Source of the DNA: Flavobacteriales bacterium
Lineage (GTDB): Bacteria; Bacteroidota; Bacteroidia; CAIKAF01
DNA: 64,000 nt
Direction of reading: 5' to 3'
NCBI GenBank assembly: GCA_025451235.1
Contig: JANWKT010000014.1
Location: forward strand, 248,001 to 312,000
Position numbers and translations under genes: made by a program. The notes under the pieces were generated by a model. The model saw nothing but the letters and a program-made list of their open reading frames with translations. It made no database searches and had not been told where the DNA came from. Positions within the stretch are counted from its first letter, which is position 1. Each line of letters opens with the position of its first letter. Positions 43,199 to 52,702 of the stretch are shown here, piece by piece.

Positions 43199-46100
43199 AT
43201 GAAAACTTCTGCAACAAAATTAGCGGGACTGATCGCCCTATTATTGCTATCTGCCTTTTCTCATTTATTCTCTCAAGCAACCGATTTACATGTATTCCAG
43301 GATTGGGCAGATAAAACCGGATTGGTTGATATGGCCTATAAGGCTTCCTCCGTTCGTGATCCTGCTAACCAGGTGATGTATGTGGTTGGTGGTACCTTGA
43401 ATATAAACGGTAATTACGATTGGATGATCAATAAGTATGATGAAACTACAGGAACACTTATCTGGTCTGTACAATATGATGGTCCTGCCGGAGCTGAGGA
43501 TTATGCTACCGATATTATATTTGATGCTAACAATAATCTCATTTTTGTTTCCGGAGCAATTACTGTTGATACTGTTCAAGGATTAGACCTGGGAGTTATT
43601 ATGTTGGATACATCAGGTACCCAGCAATGGTTGAGTACCTACGACAATGGTCAATCTTATCCATTGTATAATGACGTGGGTGCAAGTATCACATTCATCG
43701 ATCACGATGATATTTGTGTAACAGGAGTGTCACAAGATGCGTCTACACTAGAAGACTGTGTTACCATAAGAATGGCTGCAGGGGACGGAACCCAAAATTG
43801 GGTGGCCCGATATGACGAAAGTAATATGCAGGATGGTGGGGGAAAAGTATTTTATGATGGAACGGACATCTTTGTGGCAGGTTTGGTACAACGAAACATC
43901 AACTACCATGCAGTAGCAGGATTTCAATATGATATATCGGGAAATTTACTTGCTTCAACAGCACCGACCCAGACACTTGACAGCATTACAGAGATCCATG
44001 ATGCTACCATAGCATCCAATGGTGATATTTATATAGCTGGATTTCTAAATCGCACTGGGTATGCAAGGGATATTAAATTGATCAAAATTGACAGCACAAT
44101 GACCTGTCAATGGCAATATTTAAGCAGTACATCCGGCAATGAAGAAGCGAATTCTGTTAGATTGGACAGTGTTGGACATGTATATTTGGGAGGATATGAA
44201 ACCGTAAGTGGTAATAAGGATTATTATTTGTGCAAACTGGATACAGCAGGAAATGCCATCTGGACAGAATACTATAATGGTACAGGAAATGGAAATGATG
44301 TGGGTGAAGCGATTGCCATTGATGCCAATGGATTTCCCATTATAACTGGCTATAGCTGGGTTGACCCCGGTTTTAACTTTGATTATCATACGATGAAATA
44401 TGATACCAGCGGAACTATACTCTGGGAAATAGATTATAATGGATTGTCTAATAAAGATGATCGGGCTTATGAAATAAGCATAGATAACCAGGATAATATT
44501 TATGTGATCGGCCAAAGCCAGGACAGTTCGGGTATTACCTGCGAATATATGACTGTAAAATATGTGGAGCATGAATTGTGGAATGTATCCGATATTGATA
44601 CTGTACCAAGTTGTTTTAATATAACTCCTAATTGGGGACAATTATTGAATTTGGATACGGTGATTAATGTAAATTCAACAGTCAAGTGTTATAGCATAGG
44701 TCCAGCTGTATATTTTGAAAATAACAGATTAAGTCATTTATTCTCAAGTCTTGATTCTACATTGATTTCGATGGATACTATTTTAAGAGTGGATATGAAA
44801 TTTACCACCGACACTACCAAACGCGTATATCCTCTGAAAAAGAGAGATTGTCGAGTTAACTATTATTTTGATCAAACAACAGTAACCAATGGATTATGCA
44901 ATGTTCCAGTATATGAAGAAGTGGTATATCCAGAAATATACAAACTTATAGATCTACATGTATCAGCAAACTCGAGTGGTGTTTTGGAACAATTTGTTGT
45001 TAAGCAAACAGGTGATCCAGAAGACATTTTTTTTACGTATGAAGGAGCGGATACAATTTATATTAATGGTGGTGGCAATCTCGTTATTGAAACTATGCTT
45101 GATGATATTACATATTTACGTCCTACTTGCAGTCAAATTGATTCAAGTGGAGGGTATGTGCCAATTGCCTGGCAACCTATTTTTCAAATAAACGGAGATA
45201 CCGTTAGTTTTGATAGTATTCAATCCTGTAACGCTAATTTACCATTGGTAATTGAAATGAAACAGGGCCCGTCTATTTTGCTCACTGGTATTGCCGATTG
45301 GAGCACTTTTCTTGGTGGGAGTAAAGAAGATGCCGCCAATGATATAACAAGTGACGATAATGGAAATATTTATGTTACTGGTTATACAGGCAGTATTAAT
45401 TTCCCGGTAACTTCTGGTGCGTTCCAAACGTTGCTTGGTGGTGGCTTTGGATCATGGGATGCTTTTGTAGTTAAATTTAATTCCAATTACCATAACGAAT
45501 GGCTTACATACTACGGTGGGGATCAATATGAACGTGGATTTGGTATTGCACATGATCCTATCAACAATAAAGTATATATATGTGGAACAGGTGGTAGTTC
45601 AGTATTAGCATATCAATTTGGAACAGGGTATATACAAAGTGTGGGTAATACCGGTGGATTTATTGCACGATTTGATGATGCAGTAGGTTATCGTGAATGG
45701 GGAACTCGATGGGGAGGAAGTAATGGTGAATGTTATCCCCATAAAATAAAAGTCGATGACAACGGAAATGTATATATGGTAGGAAGCACTAACTATATCA
45801 GTACAACTTCTACCTGTACAACACCATCTGCGAATTTTTATCCTATATGTAATCCAGGTGGTGGAGCGTTTGTTCAGACATCCCATAATAATGTTGGTGG
45901 TTCGGTGGGTCAAGATTACGAGTATGATGGATTTATAGCGAAGTTTGATGCAAATACAAATTTGGTTTGGAGTACTTTATTTGGAGGACCTTATACAGAT
46001 TTCTTCGACAATTTAGTAATTGACAATGCAAATCAAAAATTGTATGTAGTAGGAAGTACAAATAGTAACAATCAGGGAGTAACGTGTGGTCCTAGTGGTT

Positions 46101-47254
46101 ATCTTGCTCTTTGCAATTCGGGTGGATACTTCCAAGCAAATCTTAATGGCACCAATAATGGATCAGAATATGATGGACTAATTACCCGCTTTACTTTAGG
46201 TGGTATTCTTGAATGGAGTACTTTTTGGGGAGGTGATGGTGATGACTTTATTACTGGAGCTGCACTTGATGGTTCTGGCAGTTTATATCTTAGCGGATAT
46301 ACAAATACCAATTTTTACGGCACTGGAAATTGCGTGGTGCCTACGAATAATGGATTTCCGCATTGTACCTTAGGATATGACCAAAATTATGGTGGAGGGG
46401 ATCATGATGCATTTATTGTGAAATTTATTGGAAATGCTGTTCTAAGGTGGTCCACTTTTGTTGGAGGTGATTTAGGAGAAGGACGTGAGGCAAGATTGAT
46501 GGTAGATGAAATTGCAGAAGCTTTACCTTGGGGACCCAGGGTGCATGTCTCTCAAGTTGATGATGTTTACTTGTTTGGTAATACCCGAAGTGAATCTATC
46601 ACATCTTCCACTTTATCAGTTCCAATTTCCTACAATTCTTCTTTTTATAATGAATCAACACACGAGGATTCAGATCCGACTGCAGATAATACTGACGTAT
46701 TTGTAAATTTATTTAGTGGTGGCGGTGGCCTTTTATGGGGTACATATTATGGAGGAACTGGTACGACAGCACCGGCTACACCTCGGATTGGAGATTGCGT
46801 TGGAGGTATAACGAGCTGGCAGGGGAGGGTATTTATTTGTGGAAGAACGTACTCAACATCTAATTTCCCTCTTAATTGCCCCTTTCCCGGAACATCTTAT
46901 TGTCAGGGATATACTACTGTTAATCCAACATATTCTGATGCCTTTGTGTCACAGCTTAATCTTACACCACTAATAGGAATAGAAGATGTAACAGATTTGC
47001 AGGTCGGATATTTAGATATTTATCCCAACCCTACTTTTAACTGGGTAACCATCACATTTATACATGATTTGGATGAAAATATGAATATTGAAATTATTGA
47101 TATTTTGGGTAAAAGGGTGTCTTTAGGCAACTTTTCCGTAAATTCAGGCATTAATAAGTACACGGTTGATTTGGAAGCATTGTCCTCTGGACTATATTTT
47201 CTAATCTTTAAAGGAGTTTCAGCCTCATACTTAGTCAAGGTTATTAAAATATGA
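43199..47254 (+). CDS. T9SS-secreted beta-propeller (SBBP-like) protein
   Basis: The 1351-residue protein starts at the ATG at 43199, directly before a strong signal peptide (LIALLLLSAFSHLFSQ); the upstream in-frame TTG at 43139 is not favoured. The first about 450 residues are propeller-like repeats with the DxxGNxxVTG pattern (DSVGHVYLGGY, DANGFPIITGYSW, DNQDNIYVIGQSQD). The segment from about 700 to 1250 repeats the SBBP motif (STFLGGSKEDAANDIT, DDNGNIYVTGYTGS, WSTFWGGDGDDFITG). A T9SS type A domain ends it (IYPNPTFNWVTITF). It is a cell-surface or secreted structural protein; ligand unknown. It overlaps the next gene by 4 bp (ATGA). Confidence 0.88.
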   Translation: MKTSATKLAGLIALLLLSAFSHLFSQATDLHVFQDWADKTGLVDMAYKASSVRDPANQVMYVVGGTLNINGNYDWMINKYDETTGTLIWSVQYDGPAGAEDYATDIIFDANNNLIFVSGAITVDTVQGLDLGVIMLDTSGTQQWLSTYDNGQSYPLYNDVGASITFIDHDDICVTGVSQDASTLEDCVTIRMAAGDGTQNWVARYDESNMQDGGGKVFYDGTDIFVAGLVQRNINYHAVAGFQYDISGNLLASTAPTQTLDSITEIHDATIASNGDIYIAGFLNRTGYARDIKLIKIDSTMTCQWQYLSSTSGNEEANSVRLDSVGHVYLGGYETVSGNKDYYLCKLDTAGNAIWTEYYNGTGNGNDVGEAIAIDANGFPIITGYSWVDPGFNFDYHTMKYDTSGTILWEIDYNGLSNKDDRAYEISIDNQDNIYVIGQSQDSSGITCEYMTVKYVEHELWNVSDIDTVPSCFNITPNWGQLLNLDTVINVNSTVKCYSIGPAVYFENNRLSHLFSSLDSTLISMDTILRVDMKFTTDTTKRVYPLKKRDCRVNYYFDQTTVTNGLCNVPVYEEVVYPEIYKLIDLHVSANSSGVLEQFVVKQTGDPEDIFFTYEGADTIYINGGGNLVIETMLDDITYLRPTCSQIDSSGGYVPIAWQPIFQINGDTVSFDSIQSCNANLPLVIEMKQGPSILLTGIADWSTFLGGSKEDAANDITSDDNGNIYVTGYTGSINFPVTSGAFQTLLGGGFGSWDAFVVKFNSNYHNEWLTYYGGDQYERGFGIAHDPINNKVYICGTGGSSVLAYQFGTGYIQSVGNTGGFIARFDDAVGYREWGTRWGGSNGECYPHKIKVDDNGNVYMVGSTNYISTTSTCTTPSANFYPICNPGGGAFVQTSHNNVGGSVGQDYEYDGFIAKFDANTNLVWSTLFGGPYTDFFDNLVIDNANQKLYVVGSTNSNNQGVTCGPSGYLALCNSGGYFQANLNGTNNGSEYDGLITRFTLGGILEWSTFWGGDGDDFITGAALDGSGSLYLSGYTNTNFYGTGNCVVPTNNGFPHCTLGYDQNYGGGDHDAFIVKFIGNAVLRWSTFVGGDLGEGREARLMVDEIAEALPWGPRVHVSQVDDVYLFGNTRSESITSSTLSVPISYNSSFYNESTHEDSDPTADNTDVFVNLFSGGGGLLWGTYYGGTGTTAPATPRIGDCVGGITSWQGRVFICGRTYSTSNFPLNCPFPGTSYCQGYTTVNPTYSDAFVSQLNLTPLIGIEDVTDLQVGYLDIYPNPTFNWVTITFIHDLDENMNIEIIDILGKRVSLGNFSVNSGINKYTVDLEALSSGLYFLIFKGVSASYLVKVIKI

Positions 47255-48621
47255 AGCGAATAATAATAGGGGTAATACTGTTTATTGGCTCATTTACAAT
47301 ACAAGCACAGTATTGGGAGACAGTTGGCGGAGGTATGTCTGCACCAGTTCGGGACGTTTATGCTGATACTATTGATAATGTATTATATGCTGTTGGAAAT
47401 TTTGGATATGCAGGGGACAGTGCCGTATTGCAAATTGGAGCCTGGAAAGATGGAGGTTGGCATAGGGTAGGGAACGGAACCAATGACCCATTTTGTTTGA
47501 ATGATGGATGTAATCCCGTCTTTAGTATTACTCGGCATAACAACTATATATTCATTGGGGGCTTACAGAGTACTTTGCCTGGACCAATTAAGTATTTAGC
47601 AAGGTGGGATGGAAATAATTGGCTATCTGATGGGAATCCTAACTCTCCTGTTTGCTTATTATCAATAAACGATCAGCTATTTTGTACTGGTGGAAATTTT
47701 GACACTATTGGTGGCCAACCAATAAATACTATCGCCCGGTGGAATGCGGGTTCCTGGCAACAGTTTGTCTCACCTCCCCCCTTTAACTTATTAGGTTGGG
47801 GAATTAGTTGTGGCGAGTACTATAATGGCAATTACTATTTTGGGGGTAATTTCTCAGATCTAAGTAACTTTAATGATATCGCAGGTTGGGACGGCACACA
47901 ATGGTTCCCATTACAAAATGGATTATCAGGAGGTATGGCTAATATTTTTGACATCGTTGCTTTTCAAAATTATCTTTTTGTTGGTGGGTATTTTCATCAA
48001 TCGGATGGAAATGTAGCGGATTATTTAATGGCTTGGGATGGGCAAAATTGGTTTGATCCCTTTCCGTCAGTTCAATTCACATATACAGTTAGTGACTTGG
48101 CTGTTTTAAATAATGATTTATATATAGCTGGGTGGCATTCACATGTGGGTGATACAAATGTATATGGTCTAGCCAAATTTGATGGTGTAAATTTTTGTTC
48201 GATTGGAGGAGCAAATAATTTTCTTATAAAGATCGCAGAGCTGAACGATACACTATATGCTGCAACACAAGGAATTTTTGATGGAGATACGGCTAAATGG
48301 ATTGCATCCATGCCAATAAACACTCCGGCGGATACTTGTGTTTATCAACCTTTAAATATTCAAGCGGAAAACATACAAAGTCATTCAATTAATTTATACC
48401 CAAATCCTACAACAGATTTGGTATACATTTCATTTCCGGGAGTAGAGATAAATACAGTATCATATAGCATATTAAACACCTTAGGTGAAAAGATTTCAAC
48501 CGGCTTCATTTCTGAAAATAATTACCAGGTAGATCTTACCAATTTCCCCAATGGAATGTATACCATTGAGATCATTTGGGATCATAAGAAGATCTGCAAG
48601 AAATTACTGAAGATGAATTAA
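47251..48621 (+). CDS. T9SS type A secreted beta-propeller-like protein
   Basis: The 456-residue protein overlaps the previous gene through ATGA, so the two are translationally coupled. It has a signal peptide ending IQAQ, then about six repeats with a IGGLQSTLPG, CTGGNFDTIGGQ, YFGGNFSDLS, VGGYFHQSDG, IAGWHSH pattern, as in propeller proteins. The T9SS type A tail follows (LYPNPTTDLVYISF). It probably works with the preceding gene at the surface. No catalytic residues are recognised. Confidence 0.86.
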   Translation: MKRIIIGVILFIGSFTIQAQYWETVGGGMSAPVRDVYADTIDNVLYAVGNFGYAGDSAVLQIGAWKDGGWHRVGNGTNDPFCLNDGCNPVFSITRHNNYIFIGGLQSTLPGPIKYLARWDGNNWLSDGNPNSPVCLLSINDQLFCTGGNFDTIGGQPINTIARWNAGSWQQFVSPPPFNLLGWGISCGEYYNGNYYFGGNFSDLSNFNDIAGWDGTQWFPLQNGLSGGMANIFDIVAFQNYLFVGGYFHQSDGNVADYLMAWDGQNWFDPFPSVQFTYTVSDLAVLNNDLYIAGWHSHVGDTNVYGLAKFDGVNFCSIGGANNFLIKIAELNDTLYAATQGIFDGDTAKWIASMPINTPADTCVYQPLNIQAENIQSHSINLYPNPTTDLVYISFPGVEINTVSYSILNTLGEKISTGFISENNYQVDLTNFPNGMYTIEIIWDHKKICKKLLKMN

Positions 48622-48630
48622 TTTTTTATC

Positions 48631-50583
48631 TCAATTTCCCCATTTCCCCAACGACTTCCATAAAATATTCAGGTCCAGTTTAACTCGATAATCCTTGGCA
48701 TAGAGCACATCCAGCTTTTCTTGGGTGAGTTGATCGGAGGTAATTCCTTTGATCCCATCAGCCGGAGTTAATACACCGGGCCTTAGTTTGGGAAGATTGT
48801 TGTTTGGATTGGAATAACTTACCCAGGTTTTTTTTCCGAAGAAGACTGTAAAAATATTGCTTAAAAAACCTCCCTTGTTCTTGGGGAACCAGATCAATAT
48901 AAGCAAGAAAATAAAAAAGAAAAAAGCAATGCCCATGTCCAAGATCCTTTTCCTTCGTTTGTTATTTACTTTATTGATGGAATTGAGGTCTACTACATAC
49001 AATTCACCACGGGTGTTGATGGAGTTGCTGCCAATAATGAATTCGCTTTCAGGTGGAGCAATTTTATATTCGATTTCATCTGAACTGCCACTCATGGTTT
49101 GCATGATGCGATCCGCAGGAATATTTTTTGCACAGAATATAATTTCAGTTACTTGGTAAATTTTTATTACCTCTTGTAGCTGGCCTGTATATCCCAGGTA
49201 TTTGGGATGTTGGTGATCCGCCTCAGGAAATACATAACCAATAATATTGGGTTGTTGCTGGGTTGTTCTTATCAAGGCTTCTACACGGGTACATTCTTCT
49301 TTATCACCCGCAATAATGATGCGCTTGGTGGAGACCGGGTCGAAACTGAGTTTTTTATAGAAATACACATGGGCCAATAAACGAATGGATAAAACCGCTA
49401 GCGTAGAAATGGCAGCTCCAAATAAAATAATAGCCCTGGAGAAACGATACGTTTCTGGCAACAATGCATAGATCACCAAAATAAATACAGTACCTACAAA
49501 CATTCCCCTCAATATGCGCATGATCTTATAAGGTCTTTCATAACCTCCGCTTACGGCCATGGAAATGATCCAGGTAAGTATATATGCCGGCACTACAAAT
49601 TGTAAAAACTCTGGTGGGTAAGACCCTCCATCAATATATTTATGGTTATCCTCCCAATAATTTTTTAGGAGGAAGAGCAAACCGAAGATCGCAGCTCCAT
49701 CAAGCAATGGAATGGTAAGTTTCTTGATGATCCTTGTACTTACTGCCAGTCCTGCCCTTAAATAAATGGCCAGATGGATCAAAAAAGAGAACATGCCGGC
49801 ATTGCGTTGACTGAAATGTTTTTGTGCGAAGATCACCATGGCCTTGTAAAAAACAAATACATAGTTTACACTGCTCTTCTTCGTGCTTTCTCCTTTATAA
49901 TGGATGATGGTGGTATCTGCATAATAATAATTTTTAAAACCTCCTTGGGTAATGCGATACGAAAGGTCGATGTCTTCACCATACATAAAAAAGGTTTCAT
50001 CCAGCAAACCTACTTTTGTTAAGGCGGTTTTTCGCATGAGCATAAATGCGCCGGAGAGCACATCTATTTCGTGGTTTTTATCTTTATCTAAATATCCCAA
50101 ATGATAACGGCCGAATTTTTTTGACCTCGGAAATATTTTCGAGAGACCGAATATTTTATAAAAGGCTACCCAGGGGGTTGGCAATCCTCTTTTGGATTCA
50201 GGCAGGAATTTTCCTTTTCCGTCGATCATTTTTACACCTAAGCCTCCGGCATCAGGATGTGAATCCATAAAAGAGAGGGTTTTTATAAAAGTATCTTCCT
50301 GTACAACCGTGTCTGGATTTAGCAGGAGGATATATTCTCCCTTCGAAATTTCCATGGCTTGGTTATTGGCTTTGGAGAAACCCAGGTTTTCTTTGTTTTC
50401 GATGACGATGGTTTGTGGAAACTTTTCCTTCACCATTTTGATGGATCCATCCACCGAATTATTATCCACTACAAAAACTTCTGCTTCCTGCGGACCATTG
50501 GCCAATGCTTTATAAACGGATTGAAGGCATTGATCGAGAAAATGCTCTACATTATAATTGACTATGATGACGGATAACTTCAC
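48631..50583 (-). CDS. Glycosyltransferase family 2 fused to sugar-transferase-like membrane domain
   Basis: The 650-residue protein starts at GTG 50583 (a TTG-led longer frame is not needed). Residues about 1-260 are a GT2 domain (KLSVIIVNYNVEHFLDQCLQ, VFVVDNNSVDGS, YILLLNPDTVVQ with the DxD-like NPD, SGAFMLMRK). Then come several membrane helices (about 285-420), a Rossmann-like CoA-binding-type domain (about 425-545, KRIIIAGDKEE), and a C-terminal part that resembles the start and end of a WcaJ/WbaP-type polyprenyl-phosphate sugar transferase (RRKRILDMGIA; RPGVLTPADGIKGIT; KLDLNILWKSL) with the catalytic centre missing. It likely adds sugars in surface polysaccharide synthesis at the inner membrane. 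Confidence 0.85.
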   Translation of the reverse strand: MKLSVIIVNYNVEHFLDQCLQSVYKALANGPQEAEVFVVDNNSVDGSIKMVKEKFPQTIVIENKENLGFSKANNQAMEISKGEYILLLNPDTVVQEDTFIKTLSFMDSHPDAGGLGVKMIDGKGKFLPESKRGLPTPWVAFYKIFGLSKIFPRSKKFGRYHLGYLDKDKNHEIDVLSGAFMLMRKTALTKVGLLDETFFMYGEDIDLSYRITQGGFKNYYYADTTIIHYKGESTKKSSVNYVFVFYKAMVIFAQKHFSQRNAGMFSFLIHLAIYLRAGLAVSTRIIKKLTIPLLDGAAIFGLLFLLKNYWEDNHKYIDGGSYPPEFLQFVVPAYILTWIISMAVSGGYERPYKIMRILRGMFVGTVFILVIYALLPETYRFSRAIILFGAAISTLAVLSIRLLAHVYFYKKLSFDPVSTKRIIIAGDKEECTRVEALIRTTQQQPNIIGYVFPEADHQHPKYLGYTGQLQEVIKIYQVTEIIFCAKNIPADRIMQTMSGSSDEIEYKIAPPESEFIIGSNSINTRGELYVVDLNSINKVNNKRRKRILDMGIAFFFFIFLLILIWFPKNKGGFLSNIFTVFFGKKTWVSYSNPNNNLPKLRPGVLTPADGIKGITSDQLTQEKLDVLYAKDYRVKLDLNILWKSLGKWGN

Positions 50584-50611
50584 GCAGCTACGAAAATACA
50601 CAATTTGGGTG

Positions 50612-50709
50612 AATTGCGGCCCCGATAGGAGCAAGTAGCCCGGAACGATCCCGGCTTTCGCCGGGAGCAGTGAGGACTACTGCGGATAGCGGGATAAGCC
50701 GCCCAATTA
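50612..50709. repeat. Large inverted repeat with perfect CCCGGC hairpin
   Basis: AATTGCGGC pairs with GCCGCCCAATT (2-base bulge) at the ends, and CCCGGC-TTTC-GCCGGG is perfect at 50650-50665. The segment reads on the minus strand as the familiar intergenic CCGCTATCCGCAGTAG-type repeat of many Bacteroidota genomes. It is GC-rich in an AT-rich gap between divergent genes; no gene is seen here. Confidence 0.65.
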
Positions 50710-50771
50710 ATTTACATTCTAAACCTAATTACTTTAAAAAAATACTATTTTTAAAAGAAAAACTAAACTGT

Positions 50772-51044
50772 ATGAATGAATGTATCTATTGTAAAAGCAC
50801 AGAAATTGAAAAAGATCTACCCATTTTAACCAAGGGGAATAATAATTGGCCAGTAGTTGTGGGGCCTTACTTTTCTGTAGGAACAAAAAAATTTTTAGGC
50901 CAGGTGCAAACTCACTGTCAGCAGGAAGCCATGTTTATTGATCTATGCAAAAAATGCGGCGGCGTAAAATTGCATGTAAAAAATGTTGACAGAGATTGGC
51001 AGAAAGAATTTCCTTCCGCCAAGAATGGGGTGATTTTCGTTTAA
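50772..51044 (+). CDS. Small zinc-ribbon protein, about 90 aa
   Basis: The ATG at 50772 (MNECIYCKS) opens a 90-residue protein with two Cys-x2-Cys pairs, ECIYC near the N-terminus and LCKKC near residue 60, the spacing of a zinc ribbon. No signal peptide or other domain is visible. The stop codon abuts the end of the convergent recR gene. Its role is unknown; such small ribbons often assist metal delivery or act as nucleic-acid-binding modules. The longer in-frame reading upstream (from 50670) crosses the repeat and is not supported. Confidence 0.62.
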   Translation: MNECIYCKSTEIEKDLPILTKGNNNWPVVVGPYFSVGTKKFLGQVQTHCQQEAMFIDLCKKCGGVKLHVKNVDRDWQKEFPSAKNGVIFV

Positions 51045-51665
51045 CTATTTTGCTAATGTATTCTCGTAAGGAGTTCTTTGTAAAATAGAACGGCCTAGTG
51101 TTACTTCATCTGCGTATTCCAATTCATCACCAAATGAAATTCCACGGGCAATGGTAGAAATGGTGATGGCTGATTCCTGAATCTTTTTATATAAATAAAA
51201 ACTGGTGGTCTCTCCTTCCATGGTAGTACTCAATGCCAGGATCACTTCTTTTACATGCCCACTGTTTACTTTATCGGTTAATGTTTCAATAAAAAGATCA
51301 GTAGGACCAATCCCATCCATCGGTGAGATCTTTCCACCCAATACATGGTATACACCTTTATATTGATGCGTATTTTCGATCGCCATTACATCTCTTACAT
51401 CCTCCACTACACATATAGTAGAGGCATCGCGTTTTTGATCAACGCAAATATTGCAGATGGGTTGATCGGATAAATTATGACATTGGGTACAATATTGTAT
51501 TTCGAGACGAAGCTTGTGAAGGCTTTGGGCAAAATGTTCCACTTGAGGTTTGTCGAGTTTTAAAAGATGAAGTACCATTCGGGTGGCTGTTTTACGGCCA
51601 ACACCTGGCAACCCCTGAAAGGATTGGATGGCATCTTCTAAAAGTTTGGATGAGAATTGCTCCAT
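51045..51665 (-). CDS. recR: Recombination mediator protein RecR
   Basis: The 206-residue protein acts with RecF/RecO to load RecA on gapped DNA. It has an N-terminal helix-hairpin-helix (QGLPGVGRKTATRMVLHLL), a four-cysteine zinc finger (C-TQ-C ... C-NI-C, about residues 57-72), and a TOPRIM domain starting ICVVEDVRDVMAIE with LGGKISPMDGIGP. It ends in the usual hydrophobic-to-charged tail. I chose the ATG at 51665 rather than 51689 because a TACCTTTG -7 element lies between them (51677-51670, minus strand), only 4 bp before the start, suggesting a near-leaderless transcript. Confidence 0.95.
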   Translation of the reverse strand: MEQFSSKLLEDAIQSFQGLPGVGRKTATRMVLHLLKLDKPQVEHFAQSLHKLRLEIQYCTQCHNLSDQPICNICVDQKRDASTICVVEDVRDVMAIENTHQYKGVYHVLGGKISPMDGIGPTDLFIETLTDKVNSGHVKEVILALSTTMEGETTSFYLYKKIQESAITISTIARGISFGDELEYADEVTLGRSILQRTPYENTLAK

Positions 51666-51819
51666 CTTGCAAAGGTAATATATGTACATAGTTGCTACGA
51701 GGTTCAGGCTATTTTTTATACATATATGGTATTATTTGTGGAACACCTACCGGTTTACGGAATAGTTATTGGGATACCTATATATTTTGGGGCGCCTTAA
51801 ATTATCTTCGGAGATGTTG

Positions 51820-51847
51820 GTAACGACGGCCAATTGGCCGTCGCTAC
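51820..51847. repeat. Palindrome with AATT centre
   Basis: GTAACGACGGCC (51820-51831) and GGCCGTCGCTAC (51836-51847) are inverted copies with one mismatch around AATT. It sits in the 457-bp gap between recR and the DUF4476-like gene, about 65 bp before the phased repeat array. No T-tract follows; it is a short dispersed palindrome or operator. Confidence 0.6.
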
Positions 51848-51913
51848 TAAAGGACAGAAATAAACATCCAAGGCAATTAAAAAGAACATCCAACTGCGCT
51901 TTATCATAAAATA

Positions 51914-52065
51914 ATTCTCATTCAAAATAGACTAATTCTAGTCCATAATGATCGTATACTCATGTTCGATTTTAATTGTTAATTCTCGTCCATAATGTTT
52001 AAATTCTCATCAAAAATGCATTTTTACTCATTCAAAAGATATATATGCTCAAAAATATTCTTATT
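51914..52065. repeat. Array of 21-bp phased direct repeats upstream of DUF4476-like gene
   Basis: Units begin at 51914 (ATTCTCATTCAAAATA), 51935, 51956, then 51982, 52003, 52024 and 52045. The spacing is 21 bp apart from one 26-bp step in the middle. Consensus: ATTCTCATCCAAAATG; the last unit, next to the gene, starts ATGCTCA, as the last clear unit does at 11772. Gene starts lie at 52123 or 52162. This is the same word and period as at 11730, so it is probably a multi-site binding region for one regulator. The rest of the gap (51690-51913) holds only a palindrome at 51820. Confidence 0.78.
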
Positions 52066-52122
52066 GAAAATCAATAGTTTATGCGATTCTGTTAAAAAAA
52101 CCTTAAGATAAATGCTGATAAA

Positions 52123-52662
52123 ATGGAAGTTCTCCGTAAACTAGCATCAAATCACATGATTATGAAAACCAGAAATCTATCATTTTTAGGGAAATTGGCC
52201 AGGAATGGATTCGTAAAAGCATCCTTATTGGCCCTGCTAACAATAGTCCTGATGGCTATTCTCATGAACCTGGCTACCAATGTTGCATTTTCAAGTCCAC
52301 TGAACAACAATGGTTTAACTCCATCCTCCTTCTTATCGAGCAACGATAATTGCACCACTTCCCTGGATGCTGATCAATTCAAGGGCAAGTATGATTTTAT
52401 TGCCGGAAAGTATTTTGAAGAAACGCGGATCAAGCTTTCCTGGGAGCTGGTCGATAATTATTGTTTATCCTCCGTGCAGGTGAGAGACCTGATGAAATTG
52501 TTCTCTTACGATAGCACCCGAACCAAGTTTGCCACCTATGCCATAGGTAAAGTGCTTGACCCTGAAAATTTTACAGTTTGTAAGGAAACCTTTATGATCT
52601 ATGGAAACGATCGGGTGATTGATGACCTGGTGAAAGAATATCAATCCAGCATGAATAAATAA
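52123..52662 (+). CDS. Membrane-anchored DUF4476-like protein, 179 aa
   Basis: There is a short N-terminal cytoplasmic segment (residues 1-32), one membrane helix (about 33-55, rich in Leu/Ile/Ala), then a soluble domain of about 100 residues. The pattern VRDLMKLFSYDSTRTKFATY is typical of the DUF4476 family of Bacteroidota, a small helical domain of unknown function. A second ATG at 52162 is an alternative start; it would keep the membrane helix. Expression is likely controlled by the 21-bp repeat array upstream. A strong terminator follows at 52703. Confidence 0.78.
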   Translation: MEVLRKLASNHMIMKTRNLSFLGKLARNGFVKASLLALLTIVLMAILMNLATNVAFSSPLNNNGLTPSSFLSSNDNCTTSLDADQFKGKYDFIAGKYFEETRIKLSWELVDNYCLSSVQVRDLMKLFSYDSTRTKFATYAIGKVLDPENFTVCKETFMIYGNDRVIDDLVKEYQSSMNK

Positions 52663-52702
52663 AACCTAGGAATTTACTTCGTTCTTCATACAACACATCC
52701 TT

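Noticed and set aside
43286-44641. Long minus-strand ORFs in the beta-propeller gene
   Set aside because: They are shadows of the repeat-rich coding strand, with no signal or domain.
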